This document shows, piece by piece, positions 34,987-43,898 of a stretch of 44,872 nt of DNA. The position numbers and the translations under genes are program-made. Numbering within the stretch: the stretch's first letter is position 1; each line of letters begins with the position of its first letter. Origin of the DNA: Mariniphaga sp. (GTDB taxonomy: Bacteria > Bacteroidota > Bacteroidia > Bacteroidales > Prolixibacteraceae); assembly GCA_019429205.1 (NCBI GenBank), contig JAHYIT010000029.1, forward strand, positions 1 through 44,872, given 5' to 3'. The notes beneath the pieces were generated by a model. It was not told the DNA's origin. It made no database searches and saw nothing but the letters and a program-made list of their open reading frames with translations.

Positions 34987-35229
34987 ATGCAAACGAAAGT
35001 ACAAAAATGGGGTAACAGCCTTGCGCTAAGAATTCCTAAAGCATTTGCTTCTGATGCACAGTTGGAAAATAATTCTATAGTGAATATATCACTGACTGAC
35101 GGTCTTATCGTAATTAAACCTCTCGAAAAATCAGTATGGACACTTGAAGAATTACTTTCAGAAATAAACGAAAGCAATATGCACAGGGAAGTTGACACAG
35201 GGGAAGTAAAAGGTAACGAAATTTGGTAA
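34987..35229 (+). CDS. mazE: MazE-like AbrB-family antitoxin
   Basis: 80 residues from ATG 34987; an upstream TTG would add 3. The N-terminal swapped-hairpin AbrB domain reads TKVQKWGNSLALRIPKAF, then IVNISLTDGLIVIKPL. The acidic C-terminal tail (ELLSEINESN onward) would wrap the toxin. It neutralises MazF and represses its own promoter with it. mazF follows after 4 bp. Confidence 0.92.
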   Translation: MQTKVQKWGNSLALRIPKAFASDAQLENNSIVNISLTDGLIVIKPLEKSVWTLEELLSEINESNMHREVDTGEVKGNEIW

Positions 35230-35233
35230 AACT

Positions 35234-35569
35234 ATGGCATTCATTCCCGATACCGGTGACATTGTCTGGTTAACATTCACTCCACAAACAGGCCATGAAC
35301 AGGCAGGAAGGCGACCGGCTTTGGTTCTATCTCCGGCTTCTTATAACCGAAAAGTTTGTTTAGCCATATTTTGCCCAATAACAAGTCAGATAAAAGGATA
35401 TCCGTTTGAAGTAAGGATACCTGATAGATTAAAAATTAGCGGTGCGGTTTTATCCGACCAAATAAAAAGCCTTGACTGGGTAGCAAGAAAAGCAGAATTT
35501 ATCTGCAAAATGCCCCAAAAGGAGATGGATGAAGTACTGCAAAAATTGATGAATATTTTACCTTTTTAA
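35234..35569 (+). CDS. mazF: MazF endoribonuclease toxin
   Basis: 111 residues, close to E. coli MazF (111). Cleaves mRNA at short sequence-specific sites. Family marks are GDIVWLTFTPQTGHEQAGRRPALVLSP (catalytic Arg in the GRRPALV turn), a hydrophobic strand CLAIFCPITSQ (Thr), and GAVLSDQIKSLDWVARKAE. All key residues appear present, so the toxin should be active. It pairs with mazE in a two-gene operon; the VOC gene begins 35 bp later. Confidence 0.93.
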   Translation: MAFIPDTGDIVWLTFTPQTGHEQAGRRPALVLSPASYNRKVCLAIFCPITSQIKGYPFEVRIPDRLKISGAVLSDQIKSLDWVARKAEFICKMPQKEMDEVLQKLMNILPF

Positions 35570-35604
35570 TAAATTGCGTTTTATTCAATTATAAAACAGT
35601 ACCT

Positions 35605-36114
35605 ATGAAAACTCTGTTTATTCTCTTTATTGCAATTATGATGCTGACAGCATCAGCTCAAGCCCAGGAAAAATTTGGTAAAGGAAACGTTACCCAAATT
35701 GGCCTGGTGGTAAAAGACATTGAAAAAGCCTCTGAAAAGTGGGCTGCTATTTTGGGGTTCAGTGAAATACCTCAACTTATAACAGACGGGTTTGAAAAAG
35801 CCAATACCCATTTTAAGGGGAAACCAACCGATGCGCGGGCCAAACTGGCATTTTTCAGGCTCGAAAACATAACCATTGAATTAATTGAACCGGTTGGCAA
35901 AAAAAGCACTTGGTACGAACACCTGAAAAAACATGGTGAAGGATTTCATCACATCGCATTCAATGTGGAAGGAATGGAAGAAAAAATCGTTTACCTTGAA
36001 AATCGTGGTGGTAAATTGTTACAAAAAGGCGATTTCACCGGCGGAAGTTATTCTTATGTTGATATGTCTGAACTGGGAATCATTTTTGAATTGCTCACCA
36101 GCACCGGCAATTAA
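35605..36114 (+). CDS. Exported VOC/glyoxalase-fold protein
   Basis: 169 residues: a clear signal peptide (to about residue 21, AQAQE) followed by one vicinal-oxygen-chelate domain (VTQIGLVVKDIEKASEKWAAILGF, then GFHHIAFNVEGMEEKIVYLE). The metal-type residues include the His of GFHHIAF and a C-terminal Glu (IIFELL). It resembles methylmalonyl-CoA epimerases and lactoylglutathione lyases, but these are cytosolic, so an exported copy probably acts on another substrate. The gene is alone and converges on the sdh operon. Confidence 0.8.
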   Translation: MKTLFILFIAIMMLTASAQAQEKFGKGNVTQIGLVVKDIEKASEKWAAILGFSEIPQLITDGFEKANTHFKGKPTDARAKLAFFRLENITIELIEPVGKKSTWYEHLKKHGEGFHHIAFNVEGMEEKIVYLENRGGKLLQKGDFTGGSYSYVDMSELGIIFELLTSTGN

Positions 36115-36168
36115 AAGGCATGCATTTACCAGATGACTTTGAGTCATCCGATGAACAGGTTTCAAAAC

Positions 36169-36200
36169 GAAAGCCTTCCCAAAAAATTGAAAAGGCTTTC
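36169..36200 (-). terminator. Hairpin ending the sdh operon
   Basis: Perfect 9-bp arms GAAAGCCTT/AAGGCTTTC with a 14-nt loop, 22 bp past the sdhB stop on the minus strand. The T-run after it is short (GTTTTG), so it may be a stabiliser as much as a terminator. A second 7-bp hairpin, GATGACT/AGTCATC, lies at 36132-36148. Confidence 0.5.
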
Positions 36201-36221
36201 CAAATATTGTTGAAATTCAAT

Positions 36222-36983
36222 TTATTCTGAAAACCGGGCCAGCAAATATTCGCGGTTGAGGCGGGCAATGTTGGTAATGGAGATGCTTTTGGGACATTCC
36301 ACTTCGCAAGCGCCGGTATTGGTACAACCGCCAAAACCCAGTTCATCCATTTTGGCCACCATGCTGCGTGCACGTTTTTTGGCTTCCACCCTACCCTGCG
36401 GAAGTTTGGCCAGGTGAGAAACTTTAGCTGCTACAAACAGCATAGCCGAAGAATTTTTACAGGCTGCCACACAGGCGCCGCAACCGATACAAGAAGCAGC
36501 ATCCATTGATTCTTCCGCATCTTCGTAAGCAATGGGAATGGCATTGGCATCTGGAACTCCACCTGTATTCACCGAAATGAACCCGCCGGCATACAGAATT
36601 TTTTCAAAAGCAGTTCTGTCAACCACCAGGTCTTTAATAACCGGGAAAGATTTCGCCCTCCAAGGTTCGATGGTAATGGTTTCGCCATCTTTAAACTTAC
36701 GCATGTGCAATTGACAAGTGGTAACTTCTGTGTCGGGCCCATGGGCACGTCCGTTAATAAAAAGACTGCAGGTCCCGCAAATTCCCTCGCGGCAATCGTG
36801 GTCGAAAGCAATTGGGTCCTGCCCTTCAATAATCAGTTTTTCATTCAGGATATCAAGCATTTCGAGAAAAGACGATCCGGTTGAAATATTTTCGATAGTG
36901 TAGGTTTCAAACCGTCCTTTGTCGGCTGCTTTGTTCTGCCGCCAGACTTTTATATTGAGTTTTTTAAGAATTTTATCTGCCAT
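36222..36983 (-). CDS. sdhB: Succinate dehydrogenase/fumarate reductase iron-sulfur subunit
   Basis: 253 residues. [2Fe-2S] ligands are in [12 protein letters not shown] and TTCQLHMR; the [4Fe-4S] and [3Fe-4S] clusters use [12 protein letters not shown] and [14 protein letters not shown]. It carries electrons between the flavoprotein and the membrane cytochrome. Downstream of sdhA in the usual C-A-B order, but separated from it by 475 bp holding an S23 gene and two heptamer arrays. Array H begins 21 bp upstream of its start codon. Confidence 0.95.
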   Translation of the reverse strand: MADKILKKLNIKVWRQNKAADKGRFETYTIENISTGSSFLEMLDILNEKLIIEGQDPIAFDHDCREGICGTCSLFINGRAHGPDTEVTTCQLHMRKFKDGETITIEPWRAKSFPVIKDLVVDRTAFEKILYAGGFISVNTGGVPDANAIPIAYEDAEESMDAASCIGCGACVAACKNSSAMLFVAAKVSHLAKLPQGRVEAKKRARSMVAKMDELGFGGCTNTGACEVECPKSISITNIARLNREYLLARFSE

Positions 36984-37003
36984 AATTGATAAGATTAGAT
37001 ATG

Positions 37004-37038
37004 AGTACAGAGTATTAAGTACAAAGTATTAAGAATTA
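37004..37038. repeat. Heptamer array H, five AGTNNNN units
   Basis: Units AGTACAG, AGTATTA, AGTACAA, AGTATTA, AGAATTA in phase. The S23 gene's stop codon (37029-37031) lies inside it. The 13-bp core AGTACAAAGTATT (37018-37030) is repeated in perfect inversion in array I across the S23 gene. Confidence 0.9.
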
Positions 37039-37388
37039 GATTGAATAGATTGTTTGAAACCAAAAATCATTCTCTGAATTTGCTTTAACTTTGCGTCAAA
37101 GTATTCAAATTCCTTTTGTGAAAGGAATTCTAAATCGAAACAAAGAATAACTAATGTTTCCAATTCAAAAGAACTGCCATTGGCAATATCCAGAAATCGA
37201 TTTAAATCATTTCCAGTATTTCTTCCACAACCTTCAGCTATGTTCGTTGGAATAGAAATGGCACTTCGTCTCATTTGAGACGTAATTCCAAAAAGTTCTT
37301 CTTTTGGAAATTTCTGAGTCGCCTGATAAACTTCTTTAACAAGTTCTCTTCCTTTTTGCCAGACTTTCAATTCTTTAAACCTATGCAT
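37029..37388 (-). CDS. S23 / four-helix-bundle protein, copy 2
   Basis: 119 residues of the 23S rRNA-intervening-sequence family: FKELKVWQKGRELVKEVY, FPKEELFGITSQMRRSAIS, then PTNIAEGCGRNTGNDLNRFL and SSFELETLVIL. Same family as copy 1 (21204-21596), but clearly diverged. It interrupts the normally tight sdhA-sdhB junction in the operon direction, and its 3' end and stop lie in array H. No reverse transcriptase or rRNA is near. I infer it was inserted as a unit with the flanking heptamer arrays. Confidence 0.87.
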   Translation of the reverse strand: MHRFKELKVWQKGRELVKEVYQATQKFPKEELFGITSQMRRSAISIPTNIAEGCGRNTGNDLNRFLDIANGSSFELETLVILCFDLEFLSQKEFEYFDAKLKQIQRMIFGFKQSIQSNS

Positions 37389-37406
37389 TTTAATTCCTTT
37401 AAATTA

Positions 37407-37455
37407 TAAATCTCAAATCTGAATACTCAATACTTTGTACTAATTACACACTACT
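37407..37455. repeat. Heptamer array I, seven NNNNACT-type units
   Basis: TAAATCT, CAAATCT, GAATACT, CAATACT, TTGTACT, AATTACA, CACTACT, in phase over 49 bp. It begins two bases past the sdhA stop codon (37458-37460) on the operon strand and lies upstream of the S23 start. It is inverted relative to array H and shares a 13-bp perfect core with it (37429-37441). Confidence 0.88.
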
Positions 37456-37457
37456 TA

Positions 37458-39404
37458 TTATTTATACGAGCGCTGTGTCAGTTTCACATTTTCAAACACC
37501 AAATCTTCTTTATGAAGCACCGGCTCCTGGCCTTCACCCTTATATTCCCAGCAGGAAACGTAGGTGAATTTTTCATCGTTTCGTTTTGCTTCACCGTCGT
37601 CGGTTACCGATTCTTCGCGGAAGTGCCCGCCGCACGATTCATTCCGGTCGAGTGCATCCATGGCTATCAATTCACCAATATCAAAGAAATCTGCCACCCG
37701 GCCTGCTTTTTCCAGTTCAGGATTCAGATTGTCCAGTTCGCCCGGAATTTTCACATCCTTCCAGAATTCTTCACGGATCTCACGAATCATCTGAATGGCT
37801 TTTTTCAATCCTTCTTCATTGCGCGACATCCCCACATAGTCCCACATTACATGGCCCAGTTTTTTGTGGAAATAATCAACCGGCTTGGTGCCTTTTATAT
37901 TAAAAAGTTTTTCTATTCTCTCAGTAACTGCCTTTTCTACTTGCTCAAATTCCGGTGTATTGGTGTCAATTTTCGGCGTAAGAATTTCATCGGCAAGATA
38001 ATCGCCAATGGTGTATGGTATAACAAAATAACCGTCGGCCAGTCCCTGCATTAAAGCTGAAGCGCCCAAACGGTTAGCACCATGGTCGGAGAAATTGGCT
38101 TCTCCTAAGGAGTATAAACCCGGAACAGTAGTCATCAGATTGTAATCCACCCATGTGCCTCCCATGGTATAATGAATAGCCGGATATATCATCATCGGCT
38201 CTTTATAAGGGTCAACGTCAGTGATTTTTTCATACATCTGGAAAAGGTTTCCATAACGGGCTTTAATCACATTTTTTCCGAGCCTTTCAATGGAGTACTT
38301 AAAATCAAGATAAACCGCTTTTCCTTCGGGATTTACACCAAAACCTGCATCGCACCTTTCTTTTGCGGCACGTGAAGCTACATCCCGCGGCACCAGGTTT
38401 CCGTACGAAGGATAACGGCGTTCCAGGTAAAAATCACGATCTTCTTCAGGAATATCGTTCGGCCCTATTTCCCCTTTCCTGATTTTTTCAGCGTCTTCTT
38501 TTTTCTTCGGAACCCACACACGACCGTCGTTACGCAGCGATTCCGACATCAGGGTCAGTTTCGACTGCTGTTCCCCATGTACCGGGATGCAGGTAGGGTG
38601 AATTTGCACAAAGCAGGGATTTGAAAAAAATGCCCCTTTTTTGTAGCACTGCCATGCTGCCGAACCATTGCTTCCCATGGCATTGGTAGAAAGAAAAAAT
38701 ACGTTTGAGTAACCTCCGGTAGCCACAACTACTGCATGGGCGCCAAATCGTTTAATTTTTCCGGTAACCAGGTCGCGGGCAACAATTCCGCGGGCTTTTC
38801 CGTCAATAATAACAACATCCAACATTTCGTGCCTGCTGTACATTTCCACATTTCCCATGGAAATCTGACGGTTCATGGCCTGATAGGCCCCTATCAGCAA
38901 TTGCTGACCGGTTTGTCCTCGTGCATAAAACGTGCGGCTAACCAATGCTCCGCCAAATGTACGGTTGGCAAGCAGACCGCCATATTCGCGTCCAAATGGA
39001 ACGCCCTGAGCCACACACTGGTCAATAATATTGGGAGAAACCTCTGCCAGACGATATACATTGGCTTCGCGCGAACGATAGTCGCCCCCTTTTATGGTAT
39101 CGTAAAACAACCGGAAAACCGAGTCGTTGTCGTTTTGATAATTTTTTGCGGCATTTATTCCACCCTGCGCAGCAATAGAGTGCGCGCGGCGCGGACTGTC
39201 CTGATAACAAAAAGCTTTCACTTTATAGCCCAGTTCGGCAAGCGATGCAGCGGCTGATGCACCGCCAAGTCCGGTTCCCACCACAATCACCTCCAGTTTG
39301 CGCTTGTTGGCAGGACTAACCACTTTAATATTTTCCTTGTGCCTGCTCCACTTCCCGGCCAAAGGCCCTTCAGGTATTTTTGATTCTAATATACTCATAA
39401 CCAA
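37458..39404 (-). CDS. sdhA: Succinate dehydrogenase/fumarate reductase flavoprotein subunit
   Basis: 648 residues. FAD binding starts with [21 protein letters not shown]. The covalent-FAD His is in [18 protein letters not shown], and the active-site region in [19 protein letters not shown] and [17 protein letters not shown]. Oxidises succinate or reduces fumarate, facing the cytoplasm. Position in the C-A-B order with the five-helix type cytochrome is typical of Bacteroidota. Array I begins two bases past its stop codon, so the stop itself is intact. Confidence 0.95.
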   Translation of the reverse strand: MVMSILESKIPEGPLAGKWSRHKENIKVVSPANKRKLEVIVVGTGLGGASAAASLAELGYKVKAFCYQDSPRRAHSIAAQGGINAAKNYQNDNDSVFRLFYDTIKGGDYRSREANVYRLAEVSPNIIDQCVAQGVPFGREYGGLLANRTFGGALVSRTFYARGQTGQQLLIGAYQAMNRQISMGNVEMYSRHEMLDVVIIDGKARGIVARDLVTGKIKRFGAHAVVVATGGYSNVFFLSTNAMGSNGSAAWQCYKKGAFFSNPCFVQIHPTCIPVHGEQQSKLTLMSESLRNDGRVWVPKKKEDAEKIRKGEIGPNDIPEEDRDFYLERRYPSYGNLVPRDVASRAAKERCDAGFGVNPEGKAVYLDFKYSIERLGKNVIKARYGNLFQMYEKITDVDPYKEPMMIYPAIHYTMGGTWVDYNLMTTVPGLYSLGEANFSDHGANRLGASALMQGLADGYFVIPYTIGDYLADEILTPKIDTNTPEFEQVEKAVTERIEKLFNIKGTKPVDYFHKKLGHVMWDYVGMSRNEEGLKKAIQMIREIREEFWKDVKIPGELDNLNPELEKAGRVADFFDIGELIAMDALDRNESCGGHFREESVTDDGEAKRNDEKFTYVSCWEYKGEGQEPVLHKEDLVFENVKLTQRSYK

Positions 39405-39418
39405 ATGCTTTTTCGGAA

Positions 39419-40096
39419 TTAAAACTTAATGAGGAAGTACAATGGGATTATTGAAAACCCAACTGCAATAATAACTGCATAAATTTTACCAACAACCTGT
39501 AATCTACTCATCCAATTCTTATTACTCAATCCCAGTGTATGAAAGGCCGACCAAAATCCATGTGAAAGGTGCAATCCCAATAATATTCCTCCCAATACAT
39601 AAATTATATCATAAATAATACTTGATTTGAACAAGCCGGCAACCAGGCTGTAGGTGTCTTCCATGTGTTCGCCGTTTATGGTTACTTCCGGCAAGTTTCC
39701 GGTAAAACGAATTACCCAGTAAAAATTAATAATATGTATTATTAAAAAAACCAGCACCAATGCTCCTAAAACAAGCATATTTCTCGAAGCCCATGTACTT
39801 GAAACCCCTGAATTTTTCTTGTCGTATTTTACAGGCCTTGCTTTCCAGTTTTGGTATTCCAGATAAAATGACCAAATAATATGAACCAAAAAACCAATAC
39901 CTAATAAAGGCTCTACAATCCGGATAATCGGATTGGTAACCATAAAGTGTGCAGCTTTATTAAAAAGTTCTCCGCTATCATCAAAAATCAGCATTAAATT
40001 TACCGAAAGATGTACAGCTAAAAACATCACCAAAAAGAGCCCTGAGATGCTCATTATAAACTTTCTGCCAATTGACGCAGCTAAAAACTTGCTCAT
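39419..40096 (-). CDS. sdhC: Succinate dehydrogenase/fumarate reductase cytochrome b subunit
   Basis: 225 residues with five predicted TM helices (about 10-35, 65-90, 105-130, 155-180, 198-225) and histidines for two b hemes in the membrane ([49 protein letters not shown]). This is the diheme class B type found in epsilonproteobacteria and Bacteroidota, and exchanges electrons with menaquinone. It is the first gene of the operon and follows the best promoter in the window. sdhA starts 14 bp downstream. Confidence 0.93.
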   Translation of the reverse strand: MSKFLAASIGRKFIMSISGLFLVMFLAVHLSVNLMLIFDDSGELFNKAAHFMVTNPIIRIVEPLLGIGFLVHIIWSFYLEYQNWKARPVKYDKKNSGVSSTWASRNMLVLGALVLVFLIIHIINFYWVIRFTGNLPEVTINGEHMEDTYSLVAGLFKSSIIYDIIYVLGGILLGLHLSHGFWSAFHTLGLSNKNWMSRLQVVGKIYAVIIAVGFSIIPLYFLIKF

Positions 40097-40136
40097 AAAT
40101 TATTTATTTAATCATGTTGACATTAATATTTGGAGA

Positions 40137-40170
40137 CAAAAGTAGCCCAACCTACCATTTTTCCCAAAAA
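40137..40170 (-). promoter_or_regulatory. Promoter of the sdhCAB operon
   Basis: On the minus strand TTTTTG (40165-40170) then 20 bp then TACTTTTG (40137-40144), an excellent match to the Bacteroidota -33 TTTG and -7 TANNTTTG boxes. The start of transcription should be near 40130, giving a leader of about 35 bp. Confidence 0.75.
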
Positions 40171-40272
40171 GTTTTTACTAAAATAGCTAATTTAAATTGT
40201 TTCTAAGATTTTTAGTTAACACTTGTTGAACCAAATTGAGAAGTCAAAATCACCAATTCAAATAAATGTTCG

Positions 40273-41172
40273 CTATTGAACAAGTTCTCTAAATGACTGA
40301 TTCCACTGTTTTAGGGTAAATTTGTCCGATAACGAAACCAATTCAGTGAGGTGAAAATTATTTTCAACAAGGCTTAATTCTATTTTTTCAAAAACACATT
40401 GAACTGCCAGGGTTGTGCCATCTTTTAAGTTTGCAAATCCCTTGATTCGGTAGGCCTGGGGTGCCCATTCATTAAGGAAATGAATCAGTGCATCTTTTGA
40501 AATTTTTTTTCCGCTTTTTATGACCATGGAGTTGACCTCAGGACGGGCGAGCGGATTCCTCAATTCGGGGTAAAATTTGGAAATCGCAGCATCGCCGGGA
40601 TTAAAATCTGTGTCGCAAAAAGTGGTTGTACTGATTTCAGCAAACGGATTCATTTTCCTGATTTCATCAGTTATTTCATTCACATTTTCAACAAGGTCAG
40701 TTTTGTTTATCAGCACCTTATCTGCCATGCGAATCTGATGACTCAGCCGCTGCCTCATTAAACCGGCTTTTTTAAAGTTAAGGGCATCCACAATACACCA
40801 GTTGGTTGCCAGGTAAATTTTTTCGGAAAGCGAACCGGTTGAAACCACTTCGGCTACCGAGGTTGTATCCGAAAGTCCTGAAGCTTCAATGATCAAAACA
40901 TCGGGATGATGTTCGTCAATAAATTTTTCAAGCGACCGGGTGAAATTGCCAAGCAGGCACACGCAAAAAACCGAGCCTTTGTTTATTTCAATTAACTGAA
41001 AATCTTTGCCTGAATTTTTAAGTTCAACTCCATCGATATTGGAAGGAGCAAACTCATTCTGAATGATTCCCAGTTTAAATTTTTCTGAATAATCTTCAAT
41101 AATCCGTTTCAGGAAAGTGGTTTTCCCACTTCCCAAAAAACCGGAGATGATATGGAATGGAATTTTGTTCAA
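40273..41172 (-). CDS. CobW-like G3E-family GTPase
   Basis: 299 residues. P-loop GFLGSGKTTF (11-20), Walker B-like EASGLSD, and a G4-type NKTD motif. G3E GTPases act as metal chaperones, usually through a GCxCC motif. Here the site reads VFCVCL (C70, C72), with Leu at the third Cys position, which would weaken metal binding if that motif is used. The C-terminal CobW domain (ALIHFLNEWAPQAYRIKGFANL) is present. The metal (Zn, Co or other) is not clear. It is downstream of the TlpA-like gene on the same strand, with 30 bp between them. Confidence 0.85.
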   Translation of the reverse strand: MNKIPFHIISGFLGSGKTTFLKRIIEDYSEKFKLGIIQNEFAPSNIDGVELKNSGKDFQLIEINKGSVFCVCLLGNFTRSLEKFIDEHHPDVLIIEASGLSDTTSVAEVVSTGSLSEKIYLATNWCIVDALNFKKAGLMRQRLSHQIRMADKVLINKTDLVENVNEITDEIRKMNPFAEISTTTFCDTDFNPGDAAISKFYPELRNPLARPEVNSMVIKSGKKISKDALIHFLNEWAPQAYRIKGFANLKDGTTLAVQCVFEKIELSLVENNFHLTELVSLSDKFTLKQWNQSFRELVQ

Positions 41173-41202
41173 TTTTACTTTTTAAAATTTCCAAAATGAT
41201 TA

Positions 41203-42597
41203 TTAATTCATAGCTAATTGCAATAATATTTTCTCTGCTTTTGAATCAGAAGGTCTTGATGACTCATAGTCCACTATTTTTCCTTCCTTGTCAATAATTA
41301 AATAAGTAGGAGTACCTTTTACAGCATACTCTCTGACAATCTCAGAGTTTCTTCCGTAAGGCGCATAAATTTGAATCCCTCCCAATTCTTTTTCTTTTAC
41401 AAATTTTTCCCAATCGCTTTTAGTATTATCAATTGAAATACTCAAAAAAATTACAGGTTTGCCTTCCAGTTTTTCTTCAAGCTCTTTTTTAAAGGGTAAC
41501 TCAGAAACACATGGGCCACACCGGGTATTCCAAAAATCCATATAAACTACATTTCCTTTTAATGCACTTAGAGAAATACTTTTACCATTAATGTCTGTTA
41601 AACTAAAATCAGGCGGACCATTACCTGGTTTAAGTTTTTCAAGAACATAGAGTGTTTTTTCAAAATCAGAAAGATATTGAGTGTTTTTTACCAGTTCTTT
41701 ATATCGTTCTTTTACAATAACTTTTATGCTGTCACTGTAAAAAGAATAAGGCATAAGTATCTTATTTCCCAAAGCATCTTTTATTGGTTCCGGAGCATTT
41801 AATGAAATAATTTCATCAATATTTCTGTTCATATGTTTTTTTGTAAACCTCTTTAACTGCTCCTTTTGAAGATTATTTTTAATATCTGTTTCAAAATACG
41901 AAATCAGAAAAAACCTGTACACAGAAATTTCTTTCGAATACTTTTCATTATTTTTTGGCAGATTATTAACGATTTGTTTAAACGCGTATATCCATTCTGA
42001 TGTATCATTTTCTTCAGCATTGTAGCGAATATATCTAAAAAAGCAATTGGTTTTTGCTGCCAGAATCATAAATCTCATTTTTTCAATGATGACCGTCTCT
42101 TTTAGATTTTCAGTCTGAAAATCATCAATTTTTGCTTCAATTTTTTTAAAAATATTTTCAGTAATATTTTGAAAATCATCAGGTTTTAAATGATAACACG
42201 AGTCATGAACCGCACCGTTGATAAGTTTAGTTAAATTCACTAAAAAAGCAGATGTTTCACTTCCTTTTCCTCCAAAAGCTACTTTTGTAAAATCATGGTT
42301 TTTAATATCCTCTGTATCAAAATCAATTGTAATTTTACTTCCTGGTTTTAAGTTAATAGGAATATAAAAATTTCCATGTTTGAATGACCCCAAATGTTCA
42401 TCTGAAACTAAAATCGATTTTGAAAAAGTTCCATCTTGATTTACCCGAATGGTATCAGTTGTCATTGAATACTGGTCGTAAATTAGAACAACCTCATCAA
42501 CCGGACTAACAATTTTGCCATTTATCAGAATAATATCCTGCTTTTTACATGAACAAACTATCAGCAGTAAAAAGATTAAGAAATTCCCTAATTTCAT
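41203..42597 (-). CDS. TlpA-like thioredoxin-domain lipoprotein with N-terminal DUF4369-like region
   Basis: 464 residues. Lipoprotein signal with lipobox VCSC. Residues 20-110 are a beta domain like DUF4369, then a long helical middle, and a C-terminal thioredoxin fold (about 325-464) with the active site RCGPC and FLSISIDNTKSDW. TlpA relatives reduce disulfides in the periplasm, often for cytochrome c maturation, but Bacteroidota have many of unknown target. It is more AT-rich than its neighbours (several lysine and isoleucine-rich stretches), which may mean recent acquisition. It lies 30 bp upstream of the CobW-like gene. Confidence 0.85.
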   Translation of the reverse strand: MKLGNFLIFLLLIVCSCKKQDIILINGKIVSPVDEVVLIYDQYSMTTDTIRVNQDGTFSKSILVSDEHLGSFKHGNFYIPINLKPGSKITIDFDTEDIKNHDFTKVAFGGKGSETSAFLVNLTKLINGAVHDSCYHLKPDDFQNITENIFKKIEAKIDDFQTENLKETVIIEKMRFMILAAKTNCFFRYIRYNAEENDTSEWIYAFKQIVNNLPKNNEKYSKEISVYRFFLISYFETDIKNNLQKEQLKRFTKKHMNRNIDEIISLNAPEPIKDALGNKILMPYSFYSDSIKVIVKERYKELVKNTQYLSDFEKTLYVLEKLKPGNGPPDFSLTDINGKSISLSALKGNVVYMDFWNTRCGPCVSELPFKKELEEKLEGKPVIFLSISIDNTKSDWEKFVKEKELGGIQIYAPYGRNSEIVREYAVKGTPTYLIIDKEGKIVDYESSRPSDSKAEKILLQLAMN

Positions 42598-42614
42598 ATC
42601 ACAATTTGCTTAAT

Positions 42615-43493
42615 TCATTTTTCAAATATCACCCTAATTTTCCTTATATGCTCCGGGGTAGTCCCGCAGCAACCACCAATTGCGTTGGCGCCGGCTGCTA
42701 TAATTTTCGGAACAAGCGCCGCCATTTCATCCGGTTGTTCAGGAAAAACGGTTTCGCCGTCCTGGTAAACCGGCATACCGGCGTTGGCGTGCACCAGAAT
42801 CGGAATATCGGGATTTGCTTTGCGGATTTCTTCCACAATGCCTACCATTCCGGCTATTCCGTTACCGCAATTGGCGCCAATCAGTTCAGCTCCGGCATCA
42901 ATTAAAATTTGTACCATTTCAGTGGGTGAAACACCCATCATGGAACGGAATTCGCCGGTAATTGTTTTTTCGAAGGTCATGGTGCAAAACACTTCGCAAC
43001 CGGTATTTTCTTTGGCGGCCCGGATGGCAATACGCGCCTCGTCGAGGTCGCTCATGGTTTCAATCATAATGGCATCGGCGCCACCGGCTTCCAGTCCTTT
43101 CGCCTGTTCTTTAAAAGCTTCATACATTTCATCTTCGGTCACATCGCCCATCATCAGAATTTTACCGGTTGGCCCCACCGAGCCCAGCACAAATTTATCA
43201 CCCGCAGCTTTTCGGCTGATTTCGGCAGCGGCTTTATTCAGTTCGAAAACCTTATCAGCCAGTCCGAATTTTTCCAGTTTGAACCGGGTGCCGCCAAAGC
43301 TGTTGGTTTCAATCATGTCGGCTCCGGCTTTGATGTAACTCCGGGCAATGTCCAGCACTTCCTCCGGATGGGTAATATTCCACTCTTCGGGGCATTCTCC
43401 CGGTTTTAATCCTTTTTGCTGCAAAAAAGTTCCCCAGGCGCCGTCGGAAACCAGCACTTTGCCTTGTTTTATTTTATTGAGAATTTTGCCCAT
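42615..43493 (-). CDS. Homocysteine S-methyltransferase / MetH N-terminal-domain protein
   Basis: 292 residues. The zinc-thiolate ligands are C209 (GANCGNG) and C275, C276 (GGCCGTT). The start is SDGAWGTFLQQKGLKPGECPEEWNITHPE, then DMIETNSFGGTR. Transfers a methyl group to homocysteine, or acts with a corrinoid protein. It is a stand-alone domain rather than a full MetH. The gene follows HEPN/MNT with 3 bp separation and precedes the TlpA gene by 17 bp. The partial thioredoxin gene upstream and the CobW-like gene downstream make a corrinoid or methyl-transfer context possible, but not proven. Confidence 0.87.
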   Translation of the reverse strand: MGKILNKIKQGKVLVSDGAWGTFLQQKGLKPGECPEEWNITHPEEVLDIARSYIKAGADMIETNSFGGTRFKLEKFGLADKVFELNKAAAEISRKAAGDKFVLGSVGPTGKILMMGDVTEDEMYEAFKEQAKGLEAGGADAIMIETMSDLDEARIAIRAAKENTGCEVFCTMTFEKTITGEFRSMMGVSPTEMVQILIDAGAELIGANCGNGIAGMVGIVEEIRKANPDIPILVHANAGMPVYQDGETVFPEQPDEMAALVPKIIAAGANAIGGCCGTTPEHIRKIRVIFEK

Positions 43494-43496
43494 ATA

Positions 43497-43898
43497 TTAT
43501 TCATTATGAAGAAGTCGATTTATCATTTCAATAAAGTCATTCATATGACTTAGAAGGGGTTCAATATTCCCTTTTTCTATCACAACAAATGCATCGTAAT
43601 CTGCAGATTTCCGATAATCGTAAAATTTTCTAACAATGGTTCCATATTTGGAATCAACTTTTTTAGTTGCAACAAAATTTTTATTAAACCATCCTATCAA
43701 CTGAAGATGTTTTGACGTTTCAAATTCATATTTTAAAGCCAAAGCCAAAAGGCAATAAAAGACTGCGTAATAAATGCGGTTAACTGAAGCAGGATATTTT
43801 TGCAACCTGAATAATTCAGTAGCGGTATCGGCTGTTTCCCGCGCTTGATTCAATCTATATTCTATTAGATCAGTTTTATCGCCTTTTGATAAAGTCAT
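43497..43898 (-). CDS. HEPN-domain toxin (UPF0332-type)
   Basis: 133 residues, helical. The conserved RIYYAVFYCLLALAL and the RKSADYD motif (Arg with AxY downstream) are typical of minimal HEPN ribonucleases of the HEPN/MNT pair. It starts within the stop of the MNT gene (ATGA overlap). Such HEPN proteins act as toxins cleaving tRNA or mRNA and are AMPylated by the partner. Target not known here. A real toxin-antitoxin pair by organisation. Confidence 0.85.
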   Translation of the reverse strand: MTLSKGDKTDLIEYRLNQARETADTATELFRLQKYPASVNRIYYAVFYCLLALALKYEFETSKHLQLIGWFNKNFVATKKVDSKYGTIVRKFYDYRKSADYDAFVVIEKGNIEPLLSHMNDFIEMINRLLHNE

